Below are positions 22,725 to 35,086 of a stretch of DNA of 64,000 bases, one piece after another. The stretch is from Drosophila persimilis (lineage: Eukaryota > Arthropoda > Insecta > Diptera > Drosophilidae): contig NW_020825288.1 in NCBI RefSeq assembly GCF_003286085.1, positions 21,700,001 to 21,764,000 of the forward strand. Reading direction: 5' to 3'. The number at the start of each line of letters is the position of its first letter. Positions within the stretch are counted from its first letter, which is position 1. The translations under genes were made by a program, and so were the position numbers. The notes under the pieces were generated by a model. It saw nothing but the letters and a program-made list of their open reading frames with translations, did no database searches and had not been told where the DNA came from.

Positions 22725-24196
22725 ATGGACATACAGAAATCCATCGAAATTCCGGAATGGGTGAGACCTGAGATCTTTGAAGATCTCCTAAAACACCAGG
22801 TCAAGGATTACAAAGAAACGAAATCTCTAAGACCCAGTGCAGGAGTCGCTAAGGGCGAAAATTATGCCACCATAATGCTGAGGGTTGAGTTGGATGTAGA
22901 AACTGAAGGTAGGTACTTCTCAAATCAGTCTGTTCTAGAGTCAAACCATACAAGCAAATTTGTTTCCTTTTCAGACAAATCACAGGTGACAAAGGCCTTT
23001 ATGCTGAAGACACCCATGGCTGCACATCGCCTTATATTAATTAAAGGAGATAATATTTTCGACACAGAGCGAGGAATGTATTTGAAAGTAGTACCCGAGT
23101 TGGAGCAAATGTATCGCGATGTGGGTCTCGAGGTGAAGTTCGGGGCTGACGCCTATGAGATCCCCACCAGCGATTACTATGTTCTGCTGGAGGACCTGAA
23201 GCCCCAAGGATTCAAGAATGTCGATCGTCTACAGGGTTTAGATCAAGCTCACACCGAGAGTGCTCTGCGGAAATTCGCTCAATGGCATGCCGCATCGGCA
23301 GTCCGTGTGGATACCAAGGGGCCATACGAGGAGAAGTATACAAGGGGATTCTTCAAAAGCCAGCCAGTCTTAAGCTCTATCTGCAATGGTAGCATGAAGT
23401 CTTTGCTGAAGTACATTGAACTCTACGAAGGACACGAGACGTACTTAAAGGATTTGGTAAGCAAAGAAATGGGACAAACGTCCTCTTAATGCCTTTTCTA
23501 ATTTGTACGTATATCTACAGCATAATATTTCGAAGAAGTTAATGGATGTGGTTGTTGGTCTAGGAGAGCCGAAATCTGAAGAGTTCAATGTTCTAAATCA
23601 TGGAGATGCGTGGAGCAATAACATTATGTTTCAGTACAACGAGAAAAATGAGATATTGAATACATATTTTGTGGATCTTCAATTGCCAAAATGGGGAACA
23701 GTAGCACAGGTGGGCTATGCGCTCTTATTCCATCACGATTGCTATCTAATACTATATTTTTTCCTCAGGATTTGTACTACTTCCTCCTTTCATCTCCAAG
23801 CTTGGCTATTAAAACCCCGAAATTCGATTATTTCGTTTGGTTTTATCACTCGGAGCTCGTCAAGCACCTTCAACTCCTAAGCTATTCAAAACCTCTGCCT
23901 ACGCTGAAAAGTATACTTCACGATCTTTCCAAGTACACTGGTTGGGGTAGGTGATCCTCTTGAAATACGTTTTACAATATTTTTTCAATCCTATCCTCAT
24001 CTATCTTTTAGGTTTCATTTCCACCATATGGATACTGGGTTATGTTTTGATGGATCCCACTAATTACACTGGCTTTGAGGCACTCTTTAGTGACGAAGAA
24101 AGTAGTTTTAAGAAATCAATGTTCACTAATCCCAGATACCGAAAGCATGCGGAAGTCCTTTTGCCATGGCTCCAATATCGGGGCGCCCTGGAATAA
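22725..24196 (+). CDS. K4: EcKinase-like protein, group 1
   Basis: Exons are 22725-22908, 22975-23456, 23521-23709, 23769-23946 and 24012-24196, giving 405 aa with intron phases 1, 0, 0, 1. Seen: FMLKTP, VLLEDL, WHAASAVRV, NHGDAWSNNIMF, VDLQLPKWGTVAQ|DLYYF. Note VDLQ instead of DFQ/DYQ; the metal-binding Asp is kept. The third intron falls after TVAQ, a position shared only with K5. Residues after LKTP (MAAHRLILIKGD) diverge from K5 and may reflect local sequence slippage, but the frame is open. Closest paralogue is K5. The stop overlaps an AATAAA (24192-24197) and a second lies at 24199-24204. Confidence 0.85.
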
Positions 24197-24499
24197 ACAA
24201 TAAATTATATATTTTCAAAATACTGTATACTACCCAATTCATTTTTTTTTACAATATTTTATAGCCTAGGAAAACGCTATTTCAACGCTAAAAATGCAGT
24301 GTAACGGACAGAAATAGAACGGGGGCGGACGTGTTCATGTTGTCTACATGAAATCTACATCTACAAGCATCCATACATACATTAAAAGAAATCTCCATGT
24401 TACTTACATTATATCGACATTAAAATGTTTGATTATGACATATATATGCTTTCTACCTAATATCTTCATGATCTACACCATCATAATCTTGCGAAGCTA

Positions 24500-24866
24500 T
24501 TGGGGTATATTAGGTTTGCGGTGAAAATGAATGTGTGTAAAGCCCATAAGGAAGCGTTTCCGACCCGACCTTATAAAGTATATAAATTATTGATCAGCAT
24601 CAGTAGCCGAGTCGATTGTGCCATATCTGTCTGTCCGTCTGTTCGTCTTGTTAGACACATAGTTCTCAGAGACCATAAGAGCTAGAGCAACGAACTTTTG
24701 TATCCAGACTCCTGATATTACACTGAATCATAGAGAATGAGTATATCTAGCATCTGAATCAGTCTCTCGCTCATACACTCTTCGTCGTGGAGGGAATCCA
24801 TGCTGACTAAGTACCGGGTATAAATGTGGAGTCGCGGCCGTAGCTGCGACTCATAACGTTCCTTTT
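24500..24866 (+). mobile_element. DINE-1-like Helentron fragment, copy e (opposite orientation)
   Basis: Reads TGGGGTATATTAG, then GGAAGCGTTTCCGACC, TATAAAGTATATAAATTATT, GATCAGCATC, GCCGAGTCGAT, CTGTCTGTCCGTCTGTTCG. This is the canonical DINE-1 order, reverse-complement to copies a-d. It is shortened and diverged, and ends near CATAACGTTCC. Confidence 0.75.
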
Positions 24867-25133
24867 CGGTTTTGAATGATTTTTGTCATGACATGATTCT
24901 GCAAATAAAGTTGAGATGCAAGTCCTTACGAGTTACGTATATAACGTAAACCGTGATAACAAGCTTATCTTCCGGATGATGATTTTAACAAACCCAAGCT
25001 CTAGTAATTAATGAAAGTTGCACCTTTTGTGCCTAATCACAATGAGAACGTAAAGATTTGAGATAATCAACCGTCTTGTCTGTCTTAAATGATAATGTTT
25101 ATCGCTCATAACAGAATAATTTGTTCGCGAGAA

Positions 25134-25143
25134 TATTTAAAAG
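25134..25143 (+). promoter_or_regulatory. TATA-like element of K5
   Basis: TATTTAAAAG, about 80 nt before the ATG at 25215. Confidence 0.4.
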
Positions 25144-25214
25144 ACTGCGCTAGAAGGCAGCCAGCACTACGAGTAGATCTCTTAAAGCGAAAGAATCAAC
25201 ACAGTTCTCCTAAG

Positions 25215-26721
25215 ATGCCGCCACAGACCAAGGACGAAGGGGAATGCAGCGAAGCTAACCAAATTCCGGAATGGGTGAAACCAGAGGTCTTTCAGGATCT
25301 CCTAAAACAGCAGGTTAAGGATTATAAGCAAACAAAATCCTTGAGAACCAGCGCAGGTGTCGCTAAGGGGGAAAACTATGCCACCATAATGCTGAGAGTT
25401 GAGTTGGATGTAGAGACTGAAGGTACTCCTCATATCAAATCAGCTTTGTTTTGTATGTTATAATAGAGGATCTTTTTTTCCGCTCAAGATAAATCCAAGG
25501 TCACAAAGGCCTATATGCTGAAGACCCCCCACGACACAGACTCCTATCGAAAACTATTGCAAAAATCGAATATATTCGATATAGAGCGCGGAATGTACAT
25601 GAAAGTGGTTCCCGAACTGGAGCAAATGTATCGTGATGTGGGTTTCGAGGTGAAGTTCGGCGCTGACGCCTATGAGATCCCCTCCAGCGACTACTATGTT
25701 TTGTTGGAAGACCTGAAGCCCCAAGGATTTAGAAATGCCGATCGTCTACAGGGTTTGGATCAAGCTCATACCGAGAGTGCTCTGCGGAAACTCGCTCAAT
25801 GGCATGCCGCATCGGCAGTCCGTGTGGATACCAAGGGAGCATACGAGGAGAAATACACGAAAGGATTGTTCAAGAGCCCAGAAATAGTTCATGCCTTGTT
25901 TGACGGCAGCATGAAGACGTTGCTGAAGTACATAGAACACTATGAGGGGCGCGAGACGTACTTAAACGATTTGGTAGGCAAACTAACTAACAATGTAAAT
26001 TACAATAAGTACTTATTATGTTATCTAAAAATGTCTCTACAGCTAAATATCTCGAAAAAACTAGGGGATATGGCGGCTGACATAAGCGAAGCGAAACCTG
26101 ATGAGTTCAATGCTCTCAATCATGGAGATGCTTGGAGCAATAACATTATGTTTCAGTACAACGATAAAAATGAAATATCGAATACATATTTTGTGGATCT
26201 TCAATTGCCAAAATGGGGAACAGTGGCACAGGTGGGTATTTCACTCTTATTCCATCACGATTGCTAGCTAATATTATATTTTATTTTTCAGGATTTGTAC
26301 TACATCCTCATATCGTCAACAAGTTTGGACATAAAAACATCGAAATTTGATTATTTCATTTGGTTTTATCATTCAGAACTCGTTAAGCACCTCCAATTGC
26401 TGAAATATTCAAAGCCTTTGCCCACACTTAGAAGCATTCACAATGATCTTTCCAAGTATAGTGGTTGGGGTAAGTAGTTCCATTCTAAAATACAATTTTC
26501 CAATTTTTAATTTAATCATAAATCTTTCAGGCTTGGTTTGCTGCATATCTATAATGGGATTCGTTTTACTGGATCCCATACTGGATGATGATGGTGATTT
26601 CGATCAAATTCTTAGAGGCGAAGACAGTAATTTTAAGAAGTCAATGTTCACAAATCCCAGATACATAAAGCATGTGAATTCCATCCTGCCATGGCTGCAG
26701 CATCGTGGGGCAATGGAATAG
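25215..26721 (+). CDS. K5: EcKinase-like protein, group 1
   Basis: Exons are 25215-25422, 25489-25973, 26043-26231, 26292-26469 and 26531-26721, giving 416 aa. The start MPPQTKDEG was preferred over upstream in-frame codons because it leaves an N-terminus like the paralogues. Seen: YMLKTP, VLLEDLKPQGF, WHAASAVRV, NHGDAWSNNIMF, VDLQLPKWGTVAQ. Structure, third intron position and sequence match K4, so the two arose by tandem duplication older than K2/K3. Intron 2 happens to be open in frame but has good GTAGGC and CTACAG borders. All catalytic residues are present. Confidence 0.86.
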
Positions 26722-27015
26722 TAATATAATTAATTTAAGTTTTTTATTGGCTTTCAACCTACCACAAAACACAAGTTCAAAGAGCTTATTTAAGCCTCGA
26801 AAGATTACAATAAGTGATATCGCTGTACTTATATTTGATGATATGACATTCTGGTAATTAAATGCACTTTTGTTAATCGAGAGAAGAGAATGTTCTGCCC
26901 AGATCTCTAGTATATGTGCTTTAAATTAGCCGATTTCAGCATATATGTATGTTTAGTATTTCATCGGGTCTTGTAAGTACAGGGACCCGACATAGACCTT
27001 CAGAAGCAAACATAA

Positions 27016-28340
27016 ATGAACGAAAGTGCTAGCAATGACGACTTCAACGCCGACGAGCTGGTGGCATCCGAATGGCTGAATGAACAGTTTGTCACAGAAG
27101 TTCTCAGCAATTATGAAATGACACCCGAACTGAGAATAAATATGTTGACCTTCTTCCCGGCCAGTGTCAGGGGAGATCACTATGCCAGTGTGAGGTTTCG
27201 AGCCAAAGTGGAGTACACCAAGCGGAGAGGAGCAGGAGCCTCCACCAAGTCTCTAATCATCAAGACGATGCCCGAGCAGGAGGGACACAAGAAGGAAATG
27301 TTTGCCGACTCCTATCTCTTAAAAACGGAGTTAGGAATGTACAGCACAGTCCTGCCGGAGTTTGAGAGGATACTCCGACGGGCGGGAGATGACACCAATA
27401 TGCATGGGGAGTGCATATTTCACAGTCTAAAGCCACGACAGGTGATGATTTTCGAGGATCTCGTCGAGATCGGCTATTTTGTGGTGAGGGATCGTGCACC
27501 CACTTTTGAGGAAATTCGTCGGGCCTATTTAAAGCTGGCCAAATGCCATGCCGTCAGCATGAAGATACTAAATAAATAAACAAGATTTAAAATACACATT
27601 TTTCTGCTACTCATAATCCACATTTCCTTAAAGACTATACACTCGGATTGTTTGGTTTATGTGCTACGATGGAGGACCCCATAATGGCAAGCGGAATGGC
27701 TCCCTTTATTGAACTGCTCGGCAAAGTGCCGGAGTTCAATAATTACAAGCCATACTTTGAGAAAATCAAAGCAAATTATTTACAACGCGTGAGGGACATC
27801 ATAGAGGAGCATCGTGAGAATCAAAGGCCGGATGGGTATTATGTGCTTTCCCATGTCCAAGAACAATGACGAGATAGGTGCCTGCGAGGACTGTATGCTG
27901 CTGGATTATCAAGTCAGCAAGTTATGCCCCATTACTATAGACTTGATCTACTCGATCTATTTGTTGATGGACCCCGAGCAGCGTTGGAATGATTTGGATG
28001 ACTTGATTGGCTTTACTTTTCGGTTTTAATAGAAACTCTTAAAATAATCGATTTTAAAGGAGAATTTCCCACCCTAAAAGACCTGTGGCAGCAAATGTAT
28101 CGTCACAAGCACTATATTATGTTATAGCAATTTTATTAAAGCTGTTTTTCTGCAGACTTCTTTTCGATCAGCACAACTTTGCCCTTCATTTGGGCGTTGA
28201 AAATCAAGGCCTTTGAGATTGAGGACCTGATAAAACAGAAAGAATTGCGTGCAAAATTCTATAGCTTGGGAGGATTCATTGAAGATGTGACAAGAATGCT
28301 GGATAGATTCGATAGATTGGGCTACTTTGAAGAACTATGA
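27016..28340 (+). pseudogene. psiK6: broken group-3 EcKinase-like gene
   Basis: Aligns throughout to K11, K18 and K19. Exon 1 (27016-27579) encodes 187 aa from MNESASNDDFNADEL to KILNK and then hits TAA 27577-27579, where the paralogues have AATGAG|GTAAG. The splice donor is lost, and the matching acceptor at 27613-27614 reads AT instead of AG. In exon 2 (from about 27615) a deletion of about 26 nt near 27859 removes the HGDFHLRN catalytic loop and shifts frame. A one-base loss near 28015 shifts it again. The last exon, from 28157 (DFFSISTTLPFIWALK) to TGA 28338-28340, is open. It cannot make a working kinase. Confidence 0.85.
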
Positions 28341-30667
28341 GCAAAGCATTGACTTGTTATGAATTTTCATGAATTTTATATTAATATTCTAAAAAAGTCT
28401 ATATTCAGATTTTTCCAAAAGAGGTTTCGCTCTTCATAAGCTTCTAGCTGTGCTTTCTAAAGAGCTTATAGGTTATTCTTTCAAGTTCTCAGATTTCTCT
28501 CAGTATTTGGCGACAAAAGCTCCTCCAATCATTGCATCAATGATAGCGGAGAAGACCGTATCGGTAGGGTCTTTTCTCTAATTGAATTAAAACTGTAAAA
28601 CTTTTAACATGGAAAGATAGTATGGATTAATTCTAGTTCGCATATTTAGGCCACTTCTTTTATGAAATTTTACTGGTATTACTGTGATTAAAAAAAAAAA
28701 AACGGCCTCTAACTGGCTGCAACTTAAACTTTTTGAGAGATTTTGGAGTTCTATCGAGTTTTTTACAGTGCAGCCATGTCCTTCGCAATAACTAAGAACA
28801 TTTTAATCAGCTATTCCACCTATAAGATAGACGGAAATAAGATAGTATACTTGCATGCTCTCTAATTTGAATTTACAGACCTATGTAGGTGATGTTTTTT
28901 GCCAACGCTTTCGATAAGGAAGGCAACACAAAACCAACATGAATTTAATTTGCATTGTAAGAAATGTGAAGATATTGATAGATCGAAGCAACACTTTGAC
29001 ATGCAAATGATGGTCTTTAACGATTACCAAATTTTCTATCAAAACTTCCGAGAGATTCCCCACTTCAAACCTCGAGGAACATCTGGGGGCTTCGTTTATA
29101 CCCATCACATGTCTCACGGTGAATCAGAGTGTGCTGGTGTACAGCAATTAATAAAGTATCAGAAAATAATTAGAGCGAATGGCAGGAGCAAAGAGAACAT
29201 CAGCAAACGATAAAGACTTGGAAATAGAAACGAGAAACAGTTTTTTCTGTTATCAATCAAACAATAGACGACGTTTCGTTCCATATCAAATGTTTGTATA
29301 GACATCACTACACGGCGTACGGGTGATTGTCGACTCTTTTTGCCGGTTTTGGCGAATTGAATTACAAAATAAACTTCAATCAAATGCAGGCGATAAGGAA
29401 TTTCTATGCTTATAGCCAAATCGGGGCAAAACGGCAGTCCCCGTATCGCGCTGCTCGTATTTTCAAATCGACAGTCGCCCGGGACTGCAGTCAATCGAGA
29501 GCTGCTCGAATTATCAGGCACGTAGCTCCCTCCATTCACCAATTAAGGAAAAAGGTTTGCACGTCCAAAAATCTCTTCGTAGCTGGGTGACACATTCGCG
29601 ATTTCCACGGAAAGTTCTTTAGTGCCTTATACGGTCAATACTGTGTGGAGTGTGCTGTTTGCTGGCAGTCCAGGTGTGAAAATATATAAATAAGGCTACG
29701 AATAAGACCCAAAATTTAGTCATAGGCCAAGGTTTTGGAGTGAAGATAATACATAGTTCTGTGCGTTATTATATTTAATTATCCTTATAAAAGGATAATA
29801 GCTCTGTGATCTGTGTGAAGTTTGGTTTTTTCTCGTCATAAAAAAGGTACTATTGTCCACAGGTTTCGTAATATTATCGCTTTAGCGTGTGTCCATTAAC
29901 TGACATGTGACCTGATTTATGATATGCCTTCATTAAATAGCGATTGGCTTGATAATAGGCTAATCAATGAAAGTTCGGTAATTACCCCGATTGCAAGTAA
30001 AGCCCTATTACATATCTATATTGCTGATGATTCGCAATGAATTTATCTATGAACAAATATATGTATTCTATATATTAGTATATAATATTATATATATTTC
30101 TTACAGTATATCGATGCACTTATACTTAAGTTGAAGTGTTCTTCTCTATCATAAATTGTCCTAAATGGTTGTTGATACCGAGAAAACACTTGATAAGCGG
30201 TATGGTACTCTGCTGTCTCATATCCCATTCACTCGTATATATTAAAGATAGAGGTTCCATGGGAGGTTTGATTGGAAGACCAGATACCTCCTCTATATAT
30301 TATTATTGTGAACTGATTCCACAACGTTATCTCAATATTCTTTGATAGTTACCGACATGGTAATCCCTATATAATTATAGTGCATCTAATATAATGCATG
30401 AAAAAAAGATATTTTATGTCAGATATCTGTGGTATCTGTTCTGTTCAAACATGGGTGTTCTTGATGGGATGGGTTAAATTTCTCGCGCCTCAAAATAAAC
30501 AGCCATTGGCGCCACCTATGTGTGATAAAGTTTTGATAACGGTTATAAAAACTCGACGAAACTTGCCTTTTTAGTGTGACTGTACCCTTATCAGGTTAAG
30601 ATTATTTTTGAACGAAATTTAAAATTTACTGACAGAAGTTAACGCGATAATCTTTGACAGGTCGAAC
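28341..30667. other. 2.3-kb gap with no recognised gene; K7 promoter at its end
   Basis: AT-rich. Open frames of about 70-130 aa occur on both strands (for example 28899-29213 +) but match no family I know and lack splice support. Near the end, GATAAA (30524), GATAAC (30535), TATAAAA (30544-30550) and CTTATCAG (about 30587) lie just upstream of K7. Confidence 0.5.
30544..30550 (+). promoter_or_regulatory. TATA box of K7
   Basis: TATAAAA, 124 nt before the ATG, with GATA motifs within 25 bp upstream. Confidence 0.5.
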
Positions 30668-32209
30668 ATGCCTGAGGCTACCAATGGTCACGATGAGGCT
30701 ACGGCTAAGCCTGTTCCTGCCAGCAATGTGCCCGAATGGCTGTCGAAGATAACCCTTGAGAAGGCAGTCCAGGCACAAATCGGGGACCATGCGAAGATCA
30801 TCGCAGTAACGCCACAGCAGGGAAGCAGCGAGGGCGAGAACTATTCCTCCCTGTTTCTCCGGCTGCTGGTGGACGTGGAGTTGTTTGGTAAGTGCTCTTG
30901 CCTGCCCCACGACGATTGTGAATAAATAAGCTGGTAATCTACCGATCCTTATGATCTTCCAGATCACTCCACCAAGAGTCTGTCCTTTGTGCTTAAGGCA
31001 CAGCCCAACAATGACGTGATGGCCGCCATTCTGGGCAAGCTGAAACTCTTCCAAAAGGAGGAACTGATGTATCACTCTATATTGCCAAAGTTCGAGCAGC
31101 TTTACGCGGATGCCGGGAAGCCCATACAGTTTGCCCCCAAGGCCTTCAAGGTAGACCGCGATCTGGGCGTGGACTACATCCTGCTGGAGGATTTGCAAAA
31201 GAAGAATTTCAAGAATGCCAATCGCCTGGCGGGTCTTGATTTGAATCACATGCAGAGGGTCCTGGAGAAGCTGGCCGCCTTCCATGCCGCGTCCGCCTGC
31301 TATGTGGAGCATCATGGATTCTTTGGTGAAGAGTTCGTGGTGGGCGTGTTCAGTGAGGCCAATCGACAGCTGTTGCAGGAGTTCAATGCATCTGGAGCCT
31401 TTCTGGCACAGCTCAAGAAGTGGAAGAATGCTCAAAAGATATACGAAAAGTTGGTGGGTTTACAGATGGATTTCCTAGGAACCATAACAAAATATTTGAT
31501 ATCTTTTTGGGATCTCTTATAGGCTGATAGTGACAACTATCTGGTGGATCGTCTGCTGCAGGATCAACAGTTCAATGCCAGGGAATTTAATGTTCTGAAC
31601 CATGGGGATTGCTGGGCGAATAATATAATGTTCCAGCATGATGCTTTTGGAACCATTAAGGAGACACTTTTTGTGGACTTTCAAGTGGGAAAGTACGGCA
31701 GTCCGGTAGTGATAACATTCATTTTCATGGCTTGGAAGTTCTTATATCTTTTTTCCCCCCCCCCAAAAAGGCCAATGATCTGTACTATCTTATCTTGTCC
31801 TCGGCTGCCCCAGAACTAAAAGCGGCCAAGTTCGACTATCTTGTGCGTTTCTATTTCGATAATCTAATCGAAAACCTGAAGCTACTGCAGTACCATCGAC
31901 CCCTGCCCAAACTAAAGAACCTACATGCAGCGCTCTTCCGCAATGGTTTGGCTGGTGAGTAATCAGTGATTTCTCCTTTTAGTATTTTCTAATAATTCCC
32001 ACAACTTCTGTCTATCAATAGCCTACATGGTGGTATCCAAAGTACTGCCTGTGGTCATGTTGGACAAGACAAACAATGCCAATCTGGAGAGCTATATGAA
32101 TGATGAGTCCAAAATGAAGGTGGCAATGTTTACGAACCCCAAATACGTGCAGGTGATGACGGAGCTGCTGCCATGGTTGGATAATCGCGGCCTGCTCGAC
32201 TGGAAATGA
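30668..32209 (+). CDS. K7: EcKinase-like protein, group 1
   Basis: Exons are 30668-30887, 30963-31453, 31523-31705, 31771-31954 and 32022-32209, giving 421 aa with phases 1, 0, 0, 1. Seen: SFVLKAQ, YILLEDL, FHAASA, NHGDCWANNIMF, VDFQVGKYGSP|ANDLYY. The third intron falls after GSP, between the K1 and K4/K5 positions, and is shared only with K8. Its acceptor follows a run of ten C residues. All catalytic residues are present. K8 is its nearest relative downstream. Confidence 0.87.
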
Positions 32210-32637
32210 TTATATTAAGGGGCCAAATTACGGCTGCTAATAATGTATATTTAATAGCAATACAGTCACAAGCTGTACAATTTTTGGCAATCAAATACAA
32301 TGGCTACAAAATACATACAAAATGGATGTAAACACTTTACATTTTTATAAATGATTATTATAATAATCATAGAAGCATAGTTCCGTTTCTCTTAAAATGT
32401 TTTTGGGATAGCCCAAAGAGCCCGGAATGATTGTGATCAGATCTGCTGTTCCTTTCAGTTTCATTGATATATATTGTTCTATTTTCTATATCTTCATGTA
32501 GGCTTTTGGGTCTATATCAAAATTCTTCTGTTCTTTCAGTTCAGAAACTATTTATAAGCTACAAGTGTATTTTTTATTTATATAGCTCTTACAAAACATA
32601 GCTTAGAAAACCTAAAAAGTAAAAAATTCAAAGTGCA
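32210..32637. other. K7-K8 spacer
   Basis: 428 bp, AT-rich. No gene, repeat or clear TATA box recognised. Confidence 0.5.
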
Positions 32638-33978
32638 ATGACAAATCAAAAGATACCCGAATGGGTTAATGGTCTCTCGCTGAAGCAGGCGATACATGCC
32701 ACCCTAGGAGATGGCGAAAAGATCCTGGACGTTACGCCAGTCATTGATGAGATACAGTACCGCAACTGCACCGTTCTGCTGCCCATCAGTGCGAAGGTTC
32801 TCATGATGGATCAGACTTTGCGGAAGATCACGTTCATGCTGAAGGCCCAGCATTGCAGCAAGTTTCAGGCCAGGATCATGACCCACCTGAAGCTGTTCGC
32901 TCGAGAGGACCACATGTATCATAAAGTTTTGCCCAAGCTCGAGCACTTGTTCCAATCGGTCGGCAAGACGGTGACATTCGGGCCACGGGCCTTCAAGCTG
33001 GACAAAAGCATAAAAGTGCACTACATACTGATGGAGGATCTCAGGACCAAGGGCTACCAGAACGTGTGTCGGCAGGAGGGCTTCGACTTGGTGTCCATTA
33101 AGGCGGTGCTCAAAAAACTCGCCGAATTCCATGCCGCCTCGGCTGTCTATGTGGAGCGCCACGGCATGTTTGGCAAACTGTTGGCCGATGGGGTATACAC
33201 GCGGAACAACAGGAATATTTTGAAGAAACTGAACGATGTGGATCCCTTTCTGTCGCAGCTCAGGGGCTCCAGTCTGGCAAGCCGATTCCACAAGCGGCTG
33301 ATCAACAAGGAACGCGTCCTAGTGGATCGCATGCTCGAGATGCACAGCCGACAGACTTTAACAGACTTTTGTGTCCTGAACCACTGCGACGGCTGGGTGA
33401 ACAATGTGATGCTAAAGTTCGATTCCTTTGGCAAAGTGGAGGACACTGCTCTGATTGACTATCAGGTAGTCAGGTATGGATCTCCGGTGGGTACTTTGCA
33501 CTTATTCTTATTATTACCTATATCTATTCATTATTCATCCCCTTAGGCCCACGACCTGTACTATACAATCCTCTCCTCTGCCCAAATGGAGATCAAGCTA
33601 GATAAATTTGATCATTTTGTGCAATATTACTATTACCATCTGGTGGATAATCTCAAGATACTCAACTACCGAGGCCGTACGCCGCAGCTCAAGAACATAC
33701 GCGATGGTCTCCACAATAATGGTCTGGCAGGTGAGGTCCTAAGAGTTCCCAAGAGATCCCATGTTCCAATGATACCACCAATAATTAACTTCACAGCATA
33801 TGTGGTGGCGACACGGGTATTGCCCATTGCAATGATGAGTCAATTAGAGGACGAGGTCAACGATCCATATTCATATGCAACCAAACTAAAGGGTTCCATG
33901 GCCAATACTAAGTACAGTCAGGCCATGAATGACATTCTGCCTTGGATGGACGATCGCGGTCTGCTCAATTGGTGTTAG
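32638..33978 (+). CDS. K8: EcKinase-like protein with altered catalytic loop (HCD)
   Basis: Exons are 32638-33486, 33547-33730 and 33797-33978, giving 404 aa. It resembles K7 but the first two introns of K7 are absent; the GSP|AHDL intron and the last phase-1 intron are kept. Seen: FMLKAQ, ILMEDL, FHAASAVYV, and NHCDGWVNNVML in place of the family NHGDxWxNN: the glycine of HGD is cysteine, while His, Asp and the distal Asn remain. LIDYQVVRYGSP keeps the metal-binding Asp. The frame is open throughout, so it is probably expressed. Activity may be altered. Confidence 0.85.
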
Positions 33979-35086
33979 GTCTCTCACCACAAAATGTTCT
34001 CAGTGTGAAGCATTCATTATTTAATTCCCTACTTTCAATTAAATGCGTTTTGTAATCACAAAAACCGACCGTGTTTATTACCTCACTCCTTATCATTATG
34101 GTCTAGTATAAAATTACTGTTCGCACGCCCATCTTTCAACCCTGAAAGAACAAAGTCATGGCACGACGCTGTTTCTCCGAGTATTTGCATTATTTCGAAT
34201 ATTCTGTGGTTCTTTCGTTTGGTATTGATACGAGTCGAGTGGTAAAAAAACCTAATCGCTGACGACACAACAGTCTAAATTGATAATAATATTTCTGTTT
34301 TATTAATCAAACCACCACGAACGGATCGAATTGGAAAGTAGCACGCGCCATAGCGTCAATTGTTCCAATGTAGTATGACGAGGCGGGATTCAATTCACAT
34401 ATTTCCCATTTCCATTTCCTATTTTGGTACTCTACTCAACCGAGAATATGTAGTTCTCTCTACAGACGATTGATCGTATGCCTGGCAGTGGCATTGGACT
34501 ACTCAGTGTTTGGAATTTTAATTAATGTGTGGGTACAACAAATGCTTTGTTCTGTTCGTATGTCAACAAGTGTTCTGTAGGAATACATAGAGCGCACACA
34601 CAGAAAATATTTAATCAAACAATCAATAGCTATACGAGTATACCTATAATTAACAACGTAATTGCATGTTTCGATCAGATTTGCCTGTTTGTGTGTGTCA
34701 AATTGATGATGATAAGGTTTCCCGTATTCCCATAGAACCTGTTCTCCAACCTGATAAAATTTCACCGAATATAGGAAACGGATGCTACGATTCGATCAAT
34801 GGAAAAGATCTGTCACAACTGTTTCTTCAGCTACAACTTCAGCTTTTCAGCTTTTTCAGCTTATAAGCATTACTTATTTTATTCTTTATCAAAGCATTCC
34901 AAAGTACAATACATATAAGACACACCAGCTAATGCGAATTCAGTTAACGTTTGTCTTTTCTTAGAACCACAACAGAATTTACGCTACGCTACCCCGCAGC
35001 GCGTTGTTATTATATAATACATTAACCTTTTTTTTCTGGACAGAATAGATTGCCTAGGAAATTACTTTCGTAGTTATAGTTATATA
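33979..35086. other. K8-K9 spacer, 1.1 kb
   Basis: No gene recognised. An ATTAAA near 34037 may serve K8. A polypyrimidine tract plus ACAG at about 35030-35042 could be the acceptor of a 5' UTR intron of K9. Confidence 0.4.

Larger units (their letters stand above)
24197..25214. other. K4-K5 spacer with a DINE-1-like fragment and the K5 promoter
   Basis: Holds the plus-oriented DINE-1-like piece at 24500-24866. It is followed by a K5 upstream region with GATA-type sites (around 24954, 24966, 25062 and 25091) and TATTTAAAAG at 25134-25143. No other gene was seen. Confidence 0.6.

Noticed and set aside
27648-28029. Two open frames that could be taken for small genes
   Set aside because: They are the frameshifted halves of exon 2 of pseudogene psiK6.
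28899-29213. 104-codon frame with a CKKC-like pattern
   Set aside because: Only one Cys pair, no family match, no splice or promoter support, and it lies in AT-rich non-coding DNA.
30626-31435. 269-codon antisense frame over K7
   Set aside because: It mirrors K7 exons and intron 1; the sense strand carries all kinase motifs.
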